Shown: positions 23,796 through 33,552 of the stretch, piece by piece
Layout of the letters: each line of letters begins with the position of its first letter
Position numbering within the stretch: position 1 is the first letter of the stretch
Origin: Metarhizium brunneum
Lineage: Eukaryota; Ascomycota; Sordariomycetes; Hypocreales; Clavicipitaceae
Direction: 5' to 3'
NCBI RefSeq assembly: GCF_013426205.1
Contig: NC_089427.1
Location: forward strand, 1,550,001-1,614,000
DNA length: 64,000 nucleotides
Made by a program: the position numbers and the translations under genes
Notes under the pieces: model-generated
What the model was told of the DNA's origin: nothing
What the model saw: only the letters and a program-made list of their open reading frames with translations
Database searches by the model: none

Positions 23796-24581
23796 TATCT
23801 AGTTCGGAATGCCCCACTTGGCCAGATCGACAAATGCGATACAGATCTGGCTTGACGCTATTCGCTCTACCGTCTTGTCAGTGGCTGCCTCGGTTCCGTC
23901 TTCCCTTGTGCCCTGCGCCTCCATCTCCTGACATGTAGCTGAGGAATCACGCCAGACCTTTGCGTCCTTTGTCCCACCACCCAGTCTTGCTGGCCGAGAT
24001 CCTGGATTCCGGCCTTGCGGAGGTAGGGGCTTTCCTTTGTTGTGTCAACATATGGACCACGGGCCACGCCAGATTATTGTTATCCCTTGTTCGGTCCATG
24101 TTTTTGTAAAATTTTCATGACACACGTTACACCTTGACGGTATGCCACGGTTCTAGAGCATTCGGAGAAAACTGGATCGGACTTCCTTCTGCCTTCGGGA
24201 GCCGCCCTGGACGTGTGTCGACTCGCCACCCACGACAAAATACTGTGGGTAGGGAAAAGGCTCAACTGGTTGGTCCCTTTTGCACCAGACTTCTGCAAAG
24301 GACGCCCCATAGTTCCCGATGTCCATGCCCTCCCCCGTTATCGCTCCTGTGGGTGATGGTCCATGGCTTCTTGCGCCGGTGCCTCCAGCGTAATATCCGG
24401 TCCTGTGCCCACCGATATAGCCGCCGTGTAACAATAAAGCTCTCTGCTGCCTGCCCATCTTCTCCTCCGCACTATCCCCTACTCTTGCGAGGCCCTATCC
24501 ATTGACTACTTATTTCAACCGGACATCAATTCCAGCAACCTGACTTCATTTTCCACCTCGATACAACAGACATCAATATCA

Positions 24582-24602
24582 TTGTTGTTGTTGTTGTTGT
24601 TG
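24582..24602. repeat. (TTG)7 microsatellite
   Basis: Seven perfect TTG units lie about 130 bp upstream of the ATG at 24730, probably in the 5' leader or promoter. Confidence 0.9.
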
Positions 24603-24729
24603 TCGCTAAAGACGCCCCAAATCGCGCCGCATTTGCGAACCAACAGTCCCCACTGTCGACGACCAGCCGTGTATAAGACCATAATATCCCGAATCTGCCT
24701 CGCCTTGATTCGCCGCTACGTTCTTCAAA

Positions 24730-25578
24730 ATGAATCATATTATAAAACAGAAAACGACCTCCTCGGAGCTCATTCAGATCGCCACTTTAAAATTTAAACC
24801 GTCCCTTCAACAGGGAACCGAGCTGCCTCTTTCATTTCGCGACGTCTGCCGACAGCTTCAGGCGGTTCCCGGCGTATCATCCACATATTTTGGCCAGCAG
24901 ATCGAACGTCCCGGAACTTGGACTTGGATCATTCGCTGGGCTTCTCTAGCAGCGCACGACGCATTTCTTGCCTCGCCCAGTTTTACGAATTGGATTGCTT
25001 CGTTCCGTGCCGTAGTGGAGACGTATATCTTCTGGAAGGCCTTGGTCCGTGGGAGTCTAAGTGCAACATTAAATGCTCCCTGCACAGAGGTCTTCACGGC
25101 CTACGGCACATCCGACACCTGGCTCGAGATGCGAATGAAGCCCTTTGCCGACAATGTCGATGCTGCCAATCTTCCAGGACACCACGGCTCATTTTACGGC
25201 CAGTACGACGTCCTCATGCATGATTCGCATGACGTCCCCGAGGGGACTACAGTAAGCATGATGCTCGGCTGGGACAGCAAAGAAGCGCATCTAGCCGAGC
25301 GTGGCGAGGGCAAAGGTGAGTTGCTCGATTTCCCGCAGCATGTGTGACAACGCTTACCCCGGCCTCGCCCCCCGGACTGTCCCGCATGTTGTGCGACTGG
25401 AGAACAAAATGCTAACCGAATATCTAGTAATCGACAAAAATATTCACTATACGAGAGAAGAGAGAAGATCGGTCGACATGGTACGTTATTCTCTTAAATC
25501 CGATTGCTACAAAAGCCAAGATCCCGCTTCGGCTAACTGGTGTTTCTCAAGTACCACGTCAAACTAAACAGGCTTTGA
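24730..25578 (+). CDS. Dimeric alpha/beta-barrel (ABM-like) protein, function unknown
   Basis: Exons 24730-25315, 25428-25480 and 25552-25578 give 221 aa. The last exon encodes only YHVKLNRL and the stop. The pattern of two ~100-residue halves fits tandem ferredoxin-like folds of the antibiotic-biosynthesis-monooxygenase type: an early strand with LIQIATLKFKP, GVSSTYFGQQIERPGTWTWIIRW, then H-x-x-F-x-x-S-P-S-F. The aromatic WIIRWASLAAHDAFLAS stretch is typical of such stress-responsive barrels. No catalytic residue can be named and the substrate is unknown. The introns have clean donors (GTGAGT, GTACGT) and a GCTAAC branch point. Confidence 0.65.
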
Positions 25579-26190
25579 TTGGCGGGCGGTTATGTCTCAT
25601 GATTCTCATTCTTTTCTATATATTCTCACCATTACCCAACCGCATCACCCTGTTGGATATCATCCTGAACTTGAGCGTTGAATTTAAACAATACGCTGGG
25701 CTCTCTGCCAGCCTCATGCCCCGTCTATGACTATGCTTGAAGATACTTCTATTGGCGACCGCGACAGTCGCGTCAAATCATCATCACCCTACACAACAAA
25801 CCCTGCGGAACGCATGGCAGTGCAACTGTACAGCTTTTTCCAGTGAATTTCAAAACTCCCATACGTTAACGCGATCAACTCAAATAGATTCGACTGCGCT
25901 ATTGAACAAGTACTTGGTGCAGCCCACACATTCACAGCCCATAAACTCCCACGTTTTGATCACCCGATCAACACGCTCTCTTCTCCGTCCTACGACCTTG
26001 CTCGTAAAATAAATATGCCATTACACACCACCACATCTCATGCAGCACGACCGGCCAACTAAGCCGCACCCCTAGTCCGTCACAGGGCGCACATAAACTA
26101 AGCTGATACATGCCAAGAAGTTCCTTGCCTGTGTTGTTCCAATGAACGTCAAGGTTGTTGTATGACTTCGGGTTTGCCATAATTTGATAA
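25579..26190. other. Convergent 3' intergenic region
   Basis: This lies between the ABM-like gene (+) and the KH-domain gene (-). It presumably contains the 3' UTRs of both. No gene is seen. Confidence 0.5.
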
Positions 26191-27696
26191 TCAAACTCGA
26201 TGCTTCTCCGATTCTGGAATCAAAAGTTAGAAATACAGACCGTGAAGTAAATTGATGGGAAGTAACGGCCATACCGAGTCTCGAGTAGAGCATATACAAT
26301 GCCATACGATTGCACTCCTCCGTACCCGTGATGGTGACCAGTCGCTCGTTGCTGTTGTCTTGAGGCTCATTGATTTTGATCACACTACCACTGATTTGCC
26401 GAATTTCATTAATCTTCTGGCCACCCTTGCCAATAATAGCGCCGACCATGTCATTGGGAATGAAAATTTGCTGCGTAAGAGGGCCACCGGGCATGCCATG
26501 CTGCATGGGTGGGCCCTGAGGGCCGCCATGAGGCTGGGGACCAACATGAGGAGGCATATGCTGCGTGGCATGGGGGGCACCTCCATAGGCTGCTTGTTGA
26601 CCTCCATACTGCATAGGCATAGCGGGATTGGGAGGAGCAGCGTTATGCGGGTAGTGTGGAGGGTAGGTAGCCGGAGGCATGTGGTGAGCCCGTCGATCCT
26701 GGTGGCGGCCGTAGTTCTCTGGTCGTCCATAGTGACCGGAAGCCGGCTGAGGCGAGTAAGGGACAACTTGCATGCCACCGGGGATAGAGCCTGCCGGGGC
26801 ACCGCTGCGTGTGGCATATGCCGAAGCGGCTGGACCACCGAAGCGTTCGTTAAGCTGCTCTAGCAGCGTGCTCCCAACATAGTATGTGGCGATGTGGACA
26901 GCATCCGCAACGCCCATTACAACAAGGGATCGCTCGCTCGACATGGGTAGGCAGGAGTCAGAGGCATTGAGCCGGGCACCGGAAGCTTCCTGGATCTCAC
27001 GAATTCTAGCACCACCCTTACCAATGATAGAGCCAATGAGAATGTGGGGGATCAGGAGACGTAGGGGATATGTCTTGGAAGAAGCGGTAGAGGCTTCACC
27101 AAGCGGCTCGTTGTTCAGCGTGCGAATAATTAAGCCAAATGCCTAGGAGAAAGTTAGCTCGGTGCCATTGAGACGGGAACAAGCTCAAGTGGACTTGCCT
27201 TGGCAACAGCATCTACTATTCCGCTGACTGTCAGGATTCGCTCAACAGCACCCTTCTGGTAGTCGCTGACGGTGCATTTGGCATTCGACATTTTCCTAAT
27301 GTTAGAAACGTTCTCGCCACCTTTACCAATGATTGTGGCGGCTTCCGGACTCGAGATGACAGCTCGAATGTGAATCCAAGATGTCTCGTCGTGAGCAGCA
27401 GCAGAGTTTGCCGCAGCGTCGCTCGATGCCGTGACATTGGATGCACCAGCGGCCTTCGTATCGCTGCCTCCGTCTGTTACAGGAACATCTGGCTGATCTG
27501 ACTTGCTGCCATCTTCGTCTCCGTTCTTGTCGGCGACGTCAATTGTGGATTCGCTAGCTTCCCTCTCTTCATCATTCTTGATGACCTTATCCAGTGCTGG
27601 GCGCTTCGCGTCGGGTTGGTCCGTGGCACGGGACGGCGAGGAAGCCTCCTCCAGAGGACGCTTCGTCGAGGTTGGCTGGGGCGGCGAGGCAGACAT
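26191..27696 (-). CDS. Triple-KH RNA-binding protein (PBP2 / hnRNP K-PCBP type)
   Basis: Exons 27696-27199, 27142-26275 and 26213-26191 give 462 aa. A Ser/Asp/Glu-rich leader (~1-105) is followed by three KH domains, each with the GxxG loop in IIGKGG: KH1 (TIIGKGGENVSNIRK), KH2 (GSIIGKGGARIREIQ) and KH3 (GAIIGKGGQKINEIRQ). A Pro/Gly/His/Gln-rich linker separates KH2 from KH3. The last exon is only 23 bp and encodes SEKHRV after the splice. Fungal relatives bind poly(rC)/pre-mRNA and, as Pbp2/Hek2, associate with poly(A)-binding protein or telomeric and localised mRNAs. The first intron (27198-27143, 56 bp) has a GC donor (AAG|GCAAGT) with a CTAG acceptor. Only this splice keeps KH1 (VAK) in frame with AFGLIIRTLNNEP. 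Confidence 0.88.
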
Positions 27697-29212
27697 TTCT
27701 TCTCCCCCTTTTTTTTTATTATTGGTTGACGTAAGATATCACAAGCACCCAGGAATTCTAGGCGGGACTGTTCTTTTGGTAATTGGCAAATGATGAGAGA
27801 TTTTTCAAGATCTCTCTGCTATATTTAACGTCTTTTATCTACACTCAGGGGTTTTCGAAAGGAAAACGTGCTGGTGTAGTGACGAGAATCGCTGGGGTCG
27901 GAAAATTTTCTGCAATGCTCGTGATGTGACTGGATATTTTGGCTAGTGTCGCGAGGGCGAGGCGAGTATGTGGACGTGGACGAGGACGTGGACGAGAACT
28001 GAGGGCGCGGGCCAAAGAAGTGAAAAAGACGGGCTCAGGATGTGGTAGAAGTGTCTGTCTTCCTGACGGTAACTGATCTGCAAATGTATAAAAGGAGGGT
28101 GCCGAAACGCCAGGGCTTTCCTTGGTGAAATACTCCTAGATGACTGTGGAGGAGAAAGAGGAGGGAGGTGCGATGATGGAAGTTGCTTTGGCTGGTAAGA
28201 AACGGAGTGAGGTGAAGCGATCGACTACTGGGATGAAGGTTTTCTCGCAAGCAGAACAAGGAAGAGGCAAGCGGTGAGCTCAAACCAAACCTTTGTTGGC
28301 CACACTTCAAAGTTAATAACCAACGGACTGATATCGCTTGGCAGATGGTCGTCGTGCGGAGGACGCCGCAAGGAGAGGGAAGTCGACAGTGGGATATGAC
28401 CAGAGTGTCGCAAAAGGAGGGCGCAAATTGAGTCAGCAGGCGAGCATGGAATGTGCCAGTGCGCGGGGTGAGAATGGGTCGCAGGGAAAAGCGAAGATGG
28501 AGAAGTGCGGTCGAGGCCGTCAGGACGGTTGTCAGATATGGGACGTATGCACCCCAAGATGGAAAGACTCTCGGCCGAGCAGGAAATGATGGTCGCTCTG
28601 TCTGGAGGCGTGTCGCGAGAAGTTGGGAGAGCAAAGAGTCAGCCAGGGCCCAGGGTGGAGAAGAAAGAGAAACCAGCTGTGTGAGGTGTGTGAGGTGTGT
28701 CACGTGGGAGCTGACCTAGTGATGGGTTGCACGAGCGGCAAGCTGCACCGAGTGATTGGCGAACATGGTGAACGCCGGGAGCCTGGCTGTTGATGAATGG
28801 ATTGACAAGATTCTATTTTGAGCCATTTCACCTTACTGGGGGATCTTGAATAAAAAACCGGCCATGACCTGACTTGAAATGCGGATGTCGGCATGAATAG
28901 GAGGCAATGGTAATTCTTGCACCTCATCACAGCTGGCCTCGCATGAGCCCACCCACATAAGTCATACACACTGTATGTGATATGCTGTCATTGGACCTAC
29001 TCGCCGCAAACTCACCTTCGGGCGTACTGTGCCGCAGTAATTGATCCCTTCCCAATCATCTCACACGCTTCCTTTTTTTGTAAACGAGGTAAAACCCTGT
29101 GACTTATATAAGCTCATTGGCAACATAGCTGCCAACGACCAACGCGTGTGCGAGATGCTCGCCCGCTCACTCACCTACTCGTCAACTTCCCACCTGCACA
29201 CCATAAACAGCC
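27697..29212. other. Divergent 1.5-kb promoter region
   Basis: This lies between the KH gene (-) and the CENP-K-like gene (+). Long open frames exist on both strands at 28035-28720 but are antisense to each other and low-complexity, so none is called. A GTGTGAGGTGTGTGAGGTGT run is near 28680. CTTATATAAG around 29102 is a TATA-like palindrome ~110 bp upstream of the ATG at 29213. Confidence 0.45.
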
Positions 29213-30277
29213 ATGGATGACGGCTCGCGAGCCACCGAGGCCGACGTCTACGCGGCAAACCTGAGTTTCACCCTGAAAGAGCTACAACGCAAAGTCCGCG
29301 ACCACCAAGCCGATCTCGATAAAGTGAGTTTCAGACGCGTTATTCGCGCTCCCTCCACGATGCCCTCACTGACTCTCAAAAACCACCAGAACCGGTCCGC
29401 GCAAACAGAAGTCTCCCTATCACCAGAAGACCAAGCCACTGTCATAAAAACCGCTCTAGCAAACATCAACACCACATCGGAGCCCTTCCTCCCCTTCCCC
29501 GGCTCCGTCCTGCCCGCGCTCCTTGCCCTCCGCCGCGCGCACCAAACCATCACCGAGTCAAGGGCGTACCTGGAATCCCACGCCTCCGAGGCAGAGCGTG
29601 AACGCAAACAGCTCGAGTCTGACCGCACCAACCTCAAGGACCAGCATCTCCTCACGGATGCGCTCACGTCGAGAATCGCAGCCCTGCGGCAGGAACTCGT
29701 GGCTAAGGCTGAGATGAGACCCGAGGACAGCGCCCGCGAAAAGATGGATGAGCTGCGTGCGAAGACAAAGGCTTACGACAAAGAGAGGAAACAGCTCATG
29801 AGGGCGTTGCTGGACTTTATTGACAATCAGCTTGCTCCCATGCTAGCGGCTGAGGAGCTGGGCGGTCCTGTGGTGGGGGATGTTATGGAAGTTGATCCTG
29901 ATGACTTGGCGGCCGGGTTCAACGCCCAGGGGAAGCTGAAGAAGTCCAAGGGTGTTGGGGAGGATAAGCGGCAGAGAAGGATAGATGAGATTTGGGGAGC
30001 GGCGGCCGGAAGGACCAGCGGCGGCGGCGGCGGCGGCGGCGGTAGAGTGGATGGGGAGGAGGAGATCCAGGCGGCGGGGAGGGAGATGCGCGAGTTGACC
30101 GAGGAGTTATCAAATAGGTTGGTTCAGGCAAAGGGGGATAATTCAGCATCGTATGTGGTGCTGGAACGGGAGTCGGCGGCGGCGAGGTTCTTGGTGCGGA
30201 GCAAGGTTGCGCAGTTTCACCCCAAGGATGCCAACAGGCTGCGGCTGATTGACTTTGGAAGAGACTTGGAAAATTAA
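29213..30277 (+). CDS. CENP-K / Sim4-like kinetochore protein (tentative)
   Basis: Exons 29213-29323 and 29390-30277 give 332 aa. The protein is mostly coiled coil (~45-175: ERERKQLESDRTNLKDQ, REKMDELRAKTKAYDKERKQ). A more conserved block follows: MRALLDFIDNQLAPMLAAEELGGPVVG and KRQRRIDEIWG. A GGC-encoded run of nine glycines (~30013-30042) sits in a loop before the C-terminal helical part. The LAxEELGGPVVG block and overall layout fit the fungal CENP-K family (Sim4 in fission yeast), a member of the constitutive centromere-associated network; this is from memory and not certain. The 66-bp intron is in phase and stopless, so the unspliced frame is open; GTGAGT, CTGAC and CCAG signals support removal. 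Confidence 0.55.
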   Translation: MDDGSRATEADVYAANLSFTLKELQRKVRDHQADLDKVSFRRVIRAPSTMPSLTLKNHQNRSAQTEVSLSPEDQATVIKTALANINTTSEPFLPFPGSVLPALLALRRAHQTITESRAYLESHASEAERERKQLESDRTNLKDQHLLTDALTSRIAALRQELVAKAEMRPEDSAREKMDELRAKTKAYDKERKQLMRALLDFIDNQLAPMLAAEELGGPVVGDVMEVDPDDLAAGFNAQGKLKKSKGVGEDKRQRRIDEIWGAAAGRTSGGGGGGGGRVDGEEEIQAAGREMRELTEELSNRLVQAKGDNSASYVVLERESAAARFLVRSKVAQFHPKDANRLRLIDFGRDLEN

Positions 30278-30513
30278 CCAGACTGGTGTTTCTACATGTA
30301 AATATTCAAAACATTATAAGCTCCTATCGCCATTACCGGAGCGCGTGCGATGCCCAGATGAATGCGGATGAGATTGCAACAACAAAAACGCTCAAGCCTC
30401 TTGTCCCCCGAAGTGTACGACCATGTATCCCACAACACAATAAATACATCATCTATATCACCTGTTCCTCTACTATACCCTCTTTCGTTTCGTCTACATG
30501 TGAGATCAACCGT

Positions 30514-31947
30514 TCACCACAGATTGAACGCGGCAGGCTCTGGCTCCTTCGCGCCATTCTGTCCACTCTGTTTTCCCGCCCACTCACTTGCCCGTCTACG
30601 CTCATCAGGGAAATCCTCCAGTCGAGAGAAGGCCAAATCCAATTTCCTGTCGGTGACGGTGAAATGCTCCGGCACATTACCCAAATCCTCGAGTTCGTAG
30701 TACACGTAACAGCTCTCCCACCAGGCGTCGCCCCGGATAACATGTCTTAACTGACAGCCTGGGCAGGTTTGCTTAGCAAGACCGCCGTTCGATTGGTCCT
30801 TCTTCTTGGACTTGGAGTATTTCTCTGTAGGCGGGTGATCTGAACCACCGTTCTTGGACTTGAAGGGTTTATCGTTGAACGAAGCTTCCCTCTCTGCCAT
30901 TTCGAATTTGGGCTGTTGCTCGTCGGCGACAACTGCGTCTTGCTTGACCTTCTTTGCCTTCTTGGACGGGTTTGCCGAGTCAACTCCATTCTGTTTAGCT
31001 GTGTGATTTTGAACAAGGGGTTTCCGCGTCTCGACCTCCACGGAGATTGGTGGCTCCGGTTCTCCAAGCGTTGTGCCACCGGAAACAGAGGCCGAAGCGG
31101 GTGTGGCACCAGACAGGTCCTTAAGATAGGGCTTGTCATCCTGTATGCGCATCTTGTACTTGAATTCTTCGACGATGTCAAGCACCGTGCCGAAGGCTCG
31201 TCCAGGGGCCCCATCTAGCTTGCGAGTCCACGCATCTACCAAGGGCTTATCAATTGTCTGGAAAGACTTGATCAGGTCCTCGACTGCGACAGCCTCATGA
31301 AACGTTGACGCTTGGAGTCGATGCAGTTCGACGGCGGCCAGGGCAATGGCCTCGATGAATACTTGCTTGTCATCCGTAGGCTGAGCTCTCAAATTGATGT
31401 CAAATTGTCGCTGAGCAATCGACGCCCTTTCTTCATCCGAGGGGGGGTTGATTCTCGACCTCAGACACAGGATCATATCACGGGGCGTCTCTGCTCCATC
31501 TAGTCTCATGTAGGCACGGCATCTCTCAGGGATGCTTCTGTAAATGATTTTGTACAGCTTTTGAAGACCGTCTTTGGCGGCCGTGTAACCAGCAAGGTCG
31601 CTCAAGTATTTAGCAGTGTCCATGCGGTACTGTTCATACAAGACATCGTATTCTCGTGTAGAGAGAGAATGAGCATGCCTCGCCTGCTCAACCCGCAAAT
31701 CGTACACCTTGTCCGTCTCGTACTGCCCTCTAGCCGGAAACTGTTTTAAGTTGGGTCGTTTCGGGACGGTAGGCTTGATGGGTTCGTTCAGACGGTGGTC
31801 TTTGCCGTCGGGATCGACATATTTCCAAATATCCAAGGCCCTTGAGATGGCGGTGACATCGTCAAACCAGGCTGGCCAGTCCGTACGATCTCCGAGGAAG
31901 GCGATGGACTCGAAGGGCCCTTCTGGTATCGGGATTGTGAGAGCCAT
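30514..31947 (-). CDS. Stand-alone copia-type Gag-like protein
   Basis: One intronless 477-aa frame runs from the ATG at 31947 to the stop at 30514-30516. The N-terminal half resembles Ty1/copia Gag: GDRTDWPAWFDDVTAISRALDIWKYVDPDG, a P..P spacer, a long helical region with ARHAHSLSTREYDVLYEQY and LQKLYKIIYRSIPERC, and an alpha-helical capsid-like core. A Lys/Ser-rich linker (~300-390) leads to a C-terminal knuckle-like element, C395-x2-C398-x3-H402-x10-C413, followed by YVYYELEDLGNVPEHF. The last spacing is longer than in a standard CCHC knuckle. No protease, integrase or reverse transcriptase follows: the next gene downstream is the convergent CENP-K-like gene 236 bp away. I see no LTR pair. 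Either a solo relic that has kept its frame or a domesticated Gag. Confidence 0.65.
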   Translation of the reverse strand: MALTIPIPEGPFESIAFLGDRTDWPAWFDDVTAISRALDIWKYVDPDGKDHRLNEPIKPTVPKRPNLKQFPARGQYETDKVYDLRVEQARHAHSLSTREYDVLYEQYRMDTAKYLSDLAGYTAAKDGLQKLYKIIYRSIPERCRAYMRLDGAETPRDMILCLRSRINPPSDEERASIAQRQFDINLRAQPTDDKQVFIEAIALAAVELHRLQASTFHEAVAVEDLIKSFQTIDKPLVDAWTRKLDGAPGRAFGTVLDIVEEFKYKMRIQDDKPYLKDLSGATPASASVSGGTTLGEPEPPISVEVETRKPLVQNHTAKQNGVDSANPSKKAKKVKQDAVVADEQQPKFEMAEREASFNDKPFKSKNGGSDHPPTEKYSKSKKKDQSNGGLAKQTCPGCQLRHVIRGDAWWESCYVYYELEDLGNVPEHFTVTDRKLDLAFSRLEDFPDERRRASEWAGKQSGQNGAKEPEPAAFNLW

Positions 31948-32653
31948 TGCAGCGGGTATGCAATTGACTCAACTGCACTTGCCTGCTCACAGGCGAAAGT
32001 TGATGTGCCTTGACAATTTGGAGATCTGTATCGCCAACCTGGACCAGGCCTGTGGATGATTTGGTTTTTTTTTTTTCAAACAGTGGGAGGCAAAAGGCAC
32101 TACCAGGCAGTTAACCAGGTCAGGTAGCTAACTATCGCGGTTGATGCTATAATACACCATGGAATATTAGTGTATACCTACCTAGGTAGGTGCTTAATTG
32201 GCAAAATATTCTGCCAAACTGTACGGAGTACGCCTGGACCAGGGTGTTTTAGGGGGGCAGTGGACGATAACCCACTTGTTATGCATCTGGTGCTGCACAA
32301 GACTGTCGACGATGTTCCCAGAACCCAATTGATATTGGCCACCGCCCACGCTTCCCAGTGACCATAGCGGCTAGTGCTATCATTGGCCAATTCCCCCAAC
32401 TAAAGCTGGCTGGGTTGGGTTTCGTCTGCCGGTTGGCTCTGGTCAATTTGACCTGTCAGCCGGGTCTGCACTCCACGTCGCGCGTCGTCCCAGCAAAGTC
32501 GCGTCTCCCTCGCTTCCCAACCCCACGCCCTTAACCAGACAGCTCAGCCGACATGCGCGACACACCAGAATAGTCCATTAAATACCGACCATTCTTCCTT
32601 CTCACCCTACCAACATCCAATTCATCTTCCCCTTTGCACCTCTCCCACCCACA
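31948..32653. other. Divergent intergenic region, Gag-like gene / dUTPase
   Basis: Contains the TIR element at 32081-32221, a TACGGAGTA motif directly overlapping its right TA (32222-32230), a CCTACCTAGGTAGG palindrome inside the element, and the promoter of the dUTPase gene. Confidence 0.6.
32081..32221 (+). mobile_element. MITE copy A (TIR element, mimp/impala-like)
   Basis: This 141-bp element begins CAGTGGGAGGCAAA, identical to the start of copy B, and shares ACTATCGCG, TATAATACAC, TTAGTGTAT and ATATTCTGCCA in the same order. The right side is followed by TA (32222-32223); the left flank is AA rather than TA, so one target base has changed or the end is shifted. Relative to B it has an extra stretch with CCTACCTAGGTAGG. 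It lies 134 bp upstream of the Gag-like ATG. Confidence 0.75.
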
Positions 32654-33257
32654 ATGTCTGCCGCCCCCGAATCCGTCGCCGCCGCAACCACCTCACCGCC
32701 AGCCAAGCGCGTCAAGACCGATCTCTCCACCATGGAGGCCCCTCCCGCATTGCAAGTCAAGAAGCTCTCCGACAAGGCTCGCCTACCTACCCGCGGCAGT
32801 GCCTTTGCCGCCGGCTACGACATCTACGCTTCCAAGGATACCGCCGTCCCTGCGAGGGGCAAGGTCCTCGTCGATACAGACATTAGCATTGCCGTGCCCG
32901 CCGGAACTTGTAAGCCCACCCTCATTCTGGAGACCACGGCCCAAAAATTCCTTGAAAGCTAATTTAGTCCTGGTGACAGATGGCCGTATCGCCCCCCGTT
33001 CAGGACTGGCATCCAAGCACTTCATTGACACCGGCGCCGGCGTCATTGACGCCGACTACAGGGGCCAAGTCAAGGTGTTGTTGTTCAACCACGCCGAGAC
33101 CGACTTTGAGATCAAAGAGGGTGATCGTATTGCCCAGCTGGTTATTGAGCGGATTTATACCCCAGAGGTTGTGGAGGTGCAGGAGTTGGAGGAGAGTGTT
33201 CGTGGAGCCGGTGGTTTCGGCAGCACTGGTGGATTTGCCAATGGCACTGCTGCTTGA
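32654..33257 (+). CDS. dut1: dUTP pyrophosphatase (dUTPase)
   Basis: Exons 32654-32909 and 32980-33257 give 177 aa. All five dUTPase motifs are present: AGYDIYA (1), [11 protein letters not shown] (2, formed across the intron), [17 protein letters not shown] (3, with the catalytic Asp), [11 protein letters not shown] (4) and [10 protein letters not shown] (5, the flexible C-terminal lid). It is a homotrimeric enzyme that hydrolyses dUTP to dUMP and PPi, limiting uracil in DNA. The ~35-residue N-terminal leader is Ala/Ser/Thr-rich with an AKRVK basic patch that could aid nuclear import. The ATG lies in a CACAATG context typical of fungal starts. Confidence 0.96.
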
Positions 33258-33552
33258 AAATGGAAGAGTTTCCAGGAAGCGATCGATGGCGCGCAGGAGA
33301 TGAGGCGAAAAAGCTGAAATGAATAAGTGCCTCTGGCAGCCCATCTTCCACGATAATGCATGATGATTATTTTCCTTGGTTTTTAAAACTAAACTCATAG
33401 AGAGCTTCACCTAGAGTCAAGAACTTGCAATAAAACACGTCACGCCCAATTCGTGAACTTTGACGCGATGAATGTGTGAATTATAGCGTGGCTTAATGCA
33501 TACGCGAATCTATGTCTTTCTTCGCTCTCTTACTTGACTATGTCCCCCAACT

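Larger units (their letters stand above)
22915..24729. other. 1.8-kb intergenic region with short repeats
   Basis: No gene is recognised. Seen here are a TACGGAGTA motif (23185-23193), an AAGGCTC-type tandem array (23761-23795) and a TTG microsatellite (24582-24602). The right end is the leader of the ABM-like gene. Confidence 0.5.

Noticed and set aside
28035..28719. Overlapping open frames on both strands upstream of the CENP-K-like gene
   Set aside because: Mutually antisense, low-complexity and without motifs; typical of GC-rich promoter DNA.
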